A DNA stretch of 62,670 bases, taken from Lachnospiraceae bacterium (GTDB taxonomy: Bacteria > Bacillota > Clostridia > Lachnospirales > Lachnospiraceae). Both the position numbers and the translations under genes were made by a program. How positions within the stretch are numbered: the first letter of the stretch is position 1; every line of letters begins with the position of its first letter. The notes beneath the pieces are model-generated. The model had not been told where the DNA came from, did not search any database, and worked only from the letters and a program-made list of their open reading frames with translations. The DNA lies in NCBI GenBank assembly GCA_016286035.1, contig JAEERY010000062.1:1-62670 (forward strand). The letters are read 5' to 3'. Below, piece by piece: positions 59,196 to 62,670 of the stretch.

Positions 59196-60908
59196 TCACA
59201 TCCTGAACTTGCGAACATTCTCGTAGAGAGCATCGGAAACATCCTTTCCCTTTGTGGCATCATTTGTTATCTGTTTAAGATTAACGTTTATATCCTCTGT
59301 CATGCGTACGGAGTGGCTCACACCGTTTAAGGCGGCATCTACAGCTTTATCCAGGGATCTGACCGCTTCGTTTATGCCGTTGATGTTTTCTTTTATCTTT
59401 AGGCTGATATCGGCAAAGGCGCTCATCATTTCATTGAAGGTCTCTACACTGTTCTTGTATTCATTGCTGGTATCCACAAGACCGCTGAAGCCTCCCATCG
59501 CGGTATCGGTCATAAAGTCTGTCATGAGATTTGCCTGGCTTGCCAGATCCTCAACGGCAGCGATGACCTCAGCAGACACCTCTCTTATGCCGGTGGCTGC
59601 CTCCTCGGAAGACTGGGCCAGATTTCCTATCTCTGTGGCAACTATCGCAAAACCTCTTCCTGCCTCTCCGGCTCTTGCTGCCTCAATGCTCGCATTTAAA
59701 GCAAGAAGGGAGGTCTGATCGGTTATGTTGATGATGTTGTCCGTAAGAACGCTTATCTTTTCTACTTCTCTTGATCTTTCTATACGCGCTCTCATGTTTT
59801 TAGCCATAAGAGCCATCTGTTCTTCGGCATCTTTTTGCTTTTGCATGGCATCGTTGCCGACGCTTATCGCATCGCTTCTTACACCCTTTGAATACTCGCT
59901 TCCCTTTGATGCCTGATCAGCGATCTCATAGAAGGTTTTTGTCATATCATTTATGAGAGAATCCATTCTTTCTATCGCTTCCGATATCTCTTTCATGGAG
60001 TCATTCATGATGTTCATGTTCTGACTGACTCTTGAGGCATCGGACTGAGCGCTGTCAAGCCCCCTTGCCATGCTCTCGGAGGTTGATTTTAATATATCGG
60101 AGTTATCGGATATATCTCTCATCACATCTCTTATATATCCCAACAGTTCATTAATGCTTAATCCTATAGTCTCAAACTCATCACCGGTATTAAGAGTGAT
60201 GGTCTGATTAAGATTTCCTTCTCCCTTCGAGATCTCCCTTATCTTGTCGTTTAAGAGCTTGAAGTTCCTTGTAAGTATCCTTCCGACCACATAGAATACA
60301 GCCGTTCCTATGACAAGGACTATAAGACAGATAATGATGACGAGTTTCCTTAAGCCCGCAAGCTGTTCTTCAACCCAGTCCGCATTGACATCTATCCCAA
60401 CAAGGGCTGTCACCTTTGAGCCGTCATATATGGGGCTGTACGCAGTAAGGTGCGTACCCCATTCATCGGTGGATGTCTCCTCGCATGCCATTGTACCCAT
60501 GGTGATCGCCATCTCGGTCTCGGGGTCCGCATCAAACTCTTCCCCGAGCAGCGCAGGCTCTTCGGGATCAGAATCGACAACATATATGAAATCACCGTTA
60601 TCCGTTTTCTTTACGGTATAGACATACTCAACTCCTCCGTTTTCAAGAAAGAGTGTCAGTGTCTCATGGATGCTTACATAGGCATCGCTCCCCATATCCT
60701 CTTCGGTGTTCAGTCCCTCAAACAGAGAGCCGTCTACGGAAGCAGCCACACAGCGGGCTATGTTTTTTGCATTCTCCTTTATCTGTGATGTCAGATCATC
60801 GGCTGCCTTCGTATACAGGGATATGCCCATGGTGATATCCGATATAAAAAGCAAGAGCAGTACTGCGATGAACATCTTTATGCTGAAGCTTATCTTTCTG
60901 ACCTTCAT
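59196..60908 (-). CDS. Methyl-accepting chemotaxis protein
   Basis: This 570-aa receptor has a first membrane segment (about 11-31), a Cache-like periplasmic sensor (about 35-185), a second membrane segment (about 190-212), a HAMP domain (about 213-265) and a cytoplasmic signalling hairpin with tip [37 protein letters not shown]. No C-terminal CheR-binding pentapeptide is seen. It is divergent from glnA. Confidence 0.95.
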   Translation of the reverse strand: MKVRKISFSIKMFIAVLLLLFISDITMGISLYTKAADDLTSQIKENAKNIARCVAASVDGSLFEGLNTEEDMGSDAYVSIHETLTLFLENGGVEYVYTVKKTDNGDFIYVVDSDPEEPALLGEEFDADPETEMAITMGTMACEETSTDEWGTHLTAYSPIYDGSKVTALVGIDVNADWVEEQLAGLRKLVIIICLIVLVIGTAVFYVVGRILTRNFKLLNDKIREISKGEGNLNQTITLNTGDEFETIGLSINELLGYIRDVMRDISDNSDILKSTSESMARGLDSAQSDASRVSQNMNIMNDSMKEISEAIERMDSLINDMTKTFYEIADQASKGSEYSKGVRSDAISVGNDAMQKQKDAEEQMALMAKNMRARIERSREVEKISVLTDNIINITDQTSLLALNASIEAARAGEAGRGFAIVATEIGNLAQSSEEAATGIREVSAEVIAAVEDLASQANLMTDFMTDTAMGGFSGLVDTSNEYKNSVETFNEMMSAFADISLKIKENINGINEAVRSLDKAVDAALNGVSHSVRMTEDINVNLKQITNDATKGKDVSDALYENVRKFRM

Positions 60909-60946
60909 ACTTTTCTCCTTCGTTCATACAAAAAATTTTCAGAAAG

Positions 60947-60975
60947 TTTTTATTTTTCCAACAAATTTTTGTCAA
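60947..60975 (-). promoter_or_regulatory. Possible promoter of the chemoreceptor gene
   Basis: TTGACA (60970-60975), a 17-nt spacer and TAAAAA (60947-60952) lie on the minus strand. The -10 is weak. I see no sigma-28 motif. No clear promoter for glnA could be picked on the plus strand in 60976-61050. Confidence 0.45.
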
Positions 60976-61074
60976 ATTGTAGTATCATATAAGAAGTATA
61001 ACAATTTTCATCTTTCATGTCTTTTATTTTTTTACAATAATACAATTTTATAATCCAAAGGAGGATAAAGAATT

Positions 61075-62505
61075 ATGGCGAGAACCTTACAGGACATCCA
61101 GACTCTGATCCAGGAGGAGGGTATTCGCATAGTTGATTTTAAACTGACGGACATTGATGGTCGTTGGCGTCATTTAAGCATCCCTTCTGAGCGTCTTACC
61201 GAAAAGACCATGGAAGCAGGGATAGGTTTTGACGGATCAAACTATGGCTATGCACCGGTCGAGAACAGTGACATGGTATTCATCCCCGTGCTCGACTCTG
61301 CAGTTGTGGACAGGTATTCATCTGTACCTACACTTTCAATGATAGGTGATGTACGTGTTATCGACCTTCCCAACAACAGGCCTTTTGATCAGTATCCGAG
61401 AAATGTTGCGATACGTTCTCTTGAGTACATGAAGGAACTGGGTATCGCTGATAAGATGATAATAGGACCCGAGTATGAGTTCTATATCTTTGATGATGTA
61501 AGATACAGCACCGATTATCATGACATGTATGCCAAGATCTTTACCTCTCAGGCAGCATTCGCATCGGGCAGCGAAGCAAACAACAACGGCTATCAGGTTC
61601 TTCCCGGCGGCGGATATCACAACTCCCTTCCTACCGATATAAGAAATGACTTAAGAAGCCAGATGTGTCTTGTAATGAAGGAATGGGGCATTGATGTTAA
61701 ATATCACCATCCTGAAGTAGGCGGAAGCGGCCAGATGGAGATAGAGGTTGAGCTCGGTGATATGCTCAAGCTTGCCGATGATACGATGAGCGCTAAATAC
61801 GTTATAAAGAATGAGGCTGCTGCAGAAGGATGCACAGCAACATTCATGCCGAAGCCTCTTTCGGGGGAGGCAGGAAACGGAATGCATGTGCATATGCTTC
61901 TTATGAAGAACAAGAAACCCGTTTTCTATGACGCAAAGGGATATGCACAGTTAAGCAAGGAAGCTCACTGGTTCATGGGTGGTCTTTTATCTCATGCGAG
62001 CAGCTTATGTGCGATAACCAATCCTTCAACAAACTCTTACAAGAGACTTGTTCCCGGATTCGAAGCTCCCGTTACGATAGGCTATGCAATGTCCAACAGA
62101 AGTGCTGTAATACGTATACCCGCTTATGCAAAGACACCCGAGACAAAGCGTTTTGAGCTAAGAAATCCCGATGCCACATGCAATCCCTATTATGCATATG
62201 CGGCTATCCTCATGGCAGGTCTTGACGGCATAAAGAACAAGATAGATCCTCACAAGAAGGGCTGGGGTCCTTACGACTTTAACCTCTACAATCTCTCAGA
62301 TGAAGAGAAGGCTAAGCTTACCGGACTTCCCACATCCCTTGATCAGGCACTCGATGCGCTTGAAAAGGATCACGATTATCTGACAGCAGGCGGTGTATTC
62401 CCCGAAAGACTCCTAAACCAGCTGATAGCACGTTACAGAAAGTCAAGCTCGATGATATCTAAGCTTCCTCATCCGATGGAATTTGCAATGTATTACGATC
62501 TTTAA
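61075..62505 (+). CDS. glnA: Glutamine synthetase, type I
   Basis: GlnA makes glutamine from glutamate, ammonia and ATP. The 476-aa protein has the beta-grasp start with DGRWRHL and the GFDGSNYGYAPVENSD segment. The ATP site region EAGNGMHVHM, the NRSAVIRIP loop and the FERLLNQLIARYR-like end follow. The C-terminal region aligns by eye with E. coli GlnA, including NLYNLSDEE (Tyr405) at the adenylylation site and HPMEFAMYY at the end, so it looks like the beta type. The ribosome site is AAAGGAGG, 10 nt upstream. Confidence 0.95.
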   Translation: MARTLQDIQTLIQEEGIRIVDFKLTDIDGRWRHLSIPSERLTEKTMEAGIGFDGSNYGYAPVENSDMVFIPVLDSAVVDRYSSVPTLSMIGDVRVIDLPNNRPFDQYPRNVAIRSLEYMKELGIADKMIIGPEYEFYIFDDVRYSTDYHDMYAKIFTSQAAFASGSEANNNGYQVLPGGGYHNSLPTDIRNDLRSQMCLVMKEWGIDVKYHHPEVGGSGQMEIEVELGDMLKLADDTMSAKYVIKNEAAAEGCTATFMPKPLSGEAGNGMHVHMLLMKNKKPVFYDAKGYAQLSKEAHWFMGGLLSHASSLCAITNPSTNSYKRLVPGFEAPVTIGYAMSNRSAVIRIPAYAKTPETKRFELRNPDATCNPYYAYAAILMAGLDGIKNKIDPHKKGWGPYDFNLYNLSDEEKAKLTGLPTSLDQALDALEKDHDYLTAGGVFPERLLNQLIARYRKSSSMISKLPHPMEFAMYYDL

Positions 62506-62534
62506 AGAAAAGAAAGACCCGGTCATCTGTGATA

Positions 62535-62554
62535 TGTACCCAGAATCCTGGACA
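62535..62554 (-). repeat. Terminal inverted repeat of the IS3-type element
   Basis: This 20-bp end starts with TGTACCC. The matching end should occur beyond the window. The target duplication is probably 3-4 bp ending at 62534. Confidence 0.7.
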
Positions 62555-62566
62555 CATATTTATGAA

Positions 62567-62670
62567 CTAGGCTGAACACATGGATGCTATCCTGTATTGT
62601 ACAGGTGGCATCCATTTTGTTTTTGCCTGAATTCTTTTGTTATTGTAGTAATCTATATATTCTGCAACAG
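62567..62670 (-). CDS. IS3-family transposase (OrfB), C-terminal fragment
   Basis: Reading the minus strand from the window edge gives VAEYIDYYNNKRIQAKTKWM followed by PPVQYRIASMCSA and a TAG stop at 62567-62569. The YNNKRIQ...KWMPPVQYR pattern is the typical end of the DDE transposase of IS3/IS150-type elements. Only the final 34 codons lie in the window. Confidence 0.88.
   Translation of the reverse strand, partial: VAEYIDYYNNKRIQAKTKWMPPVQYRIASMCSA

Larger units (their letters stand above)
62535..62670 (-). mobile_element. IS3-type insertion sequence, terminal part
   Basis: The end TGTACCCAGAATCCTGGACA (62535-62554) has the form of an IS3-family inverted repeat, and the last 34 codons of a transposase lie just inside it. 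The element enters from beyond the window. Just outside it, AAAGACCCGGTCATCTGTGA looks like the first arm, loop and beginning of the second arm of the glnA terminator. Confidence 0.85.

Overview
The window is chromosomal DNA of moderate GC content from a Gram-positive anaerobe of the Clostridia, most likely a Lachnospiraceae (Butyrivibrio/Roseburia-like). Supporting features are the Firmicute-type 5' end of a 16S rRNA gene, sigma-A promoters of the form TTGACA-17-TATAAT, a perfect CIRCE element, an FMN riboswitch ahead of ribU, lipoprotein signals, indolepyruvate oxidoreductase, and several protein families that I associate with Lachnospiraceae (DUF5716/DUF5717-like, DUF6715-like). Most genes lie on the minus strand.

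Layout. 1-5.8 kb: start of an rrn operon, tRNA-Ser(UGA), and an operon for t6A tRNA modification (tsaE, tsaB, rimI, rnz, a membrane protein, tsaD) ending in ispD. 5.9-13.3 kb: two MacAB-like ABC efflux systems side by side, each with its own promoter and its own candidate control elements. 13.5-16.2 kb: a DUF2975-like membrane protein with an HTH partner, then an HTH protein paired with a one-domain HipA-like kinase. 16.2-20.3 kb: an EAL protein, FMN riboswitch plus ribU, and a membrane-anchored protein. 20.4-25.1 kb (plus strand): an ECF-like sigma factor, a 7-TM protein, a PrsW-like membrane protease, a small membrane protein and a large secreted Asn/Gly-repeat protein. 25.2-31.2 kb: purL behind a TetR regulator and an unknown gene, then VanZ and SEC-C proteins. 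31.4-35.5 kb: a second sigma/anti-sigma-like module, an Xre regulator, and a LytTR/DUF3021 operon with 21-bp-period direct repeats upstream. 35.6-43.8 kb: a six-gene run of polar amino acid ABC transporter, purC, purB and a GGDEF/EAL protein. 43.8-53 kb: a four-gene cluster of unknown function (giant DUF5717-like protein, Hsp70-like DUF5716 protein, TPR-like protein, coiled-coil membrane protein) downstream of htpG, which carries CIRCE. 53-56.7 kb: a radical SAM/SPASM enzyme translationally coupled to a membrane zinc-ribbon protein ending in a Cys-Ala alternating tail, followed by a PrsA-like lipoprotein. 56.8-62.7 kb: iorA/iorB, a chemoreceptor, glnA, and the end of an IS3-type element.

The best candidates for undescribed systems are the radical SAM/CysAla-tail/foldase operon, the Hsp70-like/DUF5717 cluster beside htpG, the sigma/7-TM/PrsW module next to a repeat surface protein, and the HTH/HipA-like kinase pair. 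All functions are read from sequence and remembered family features. No database search was run.
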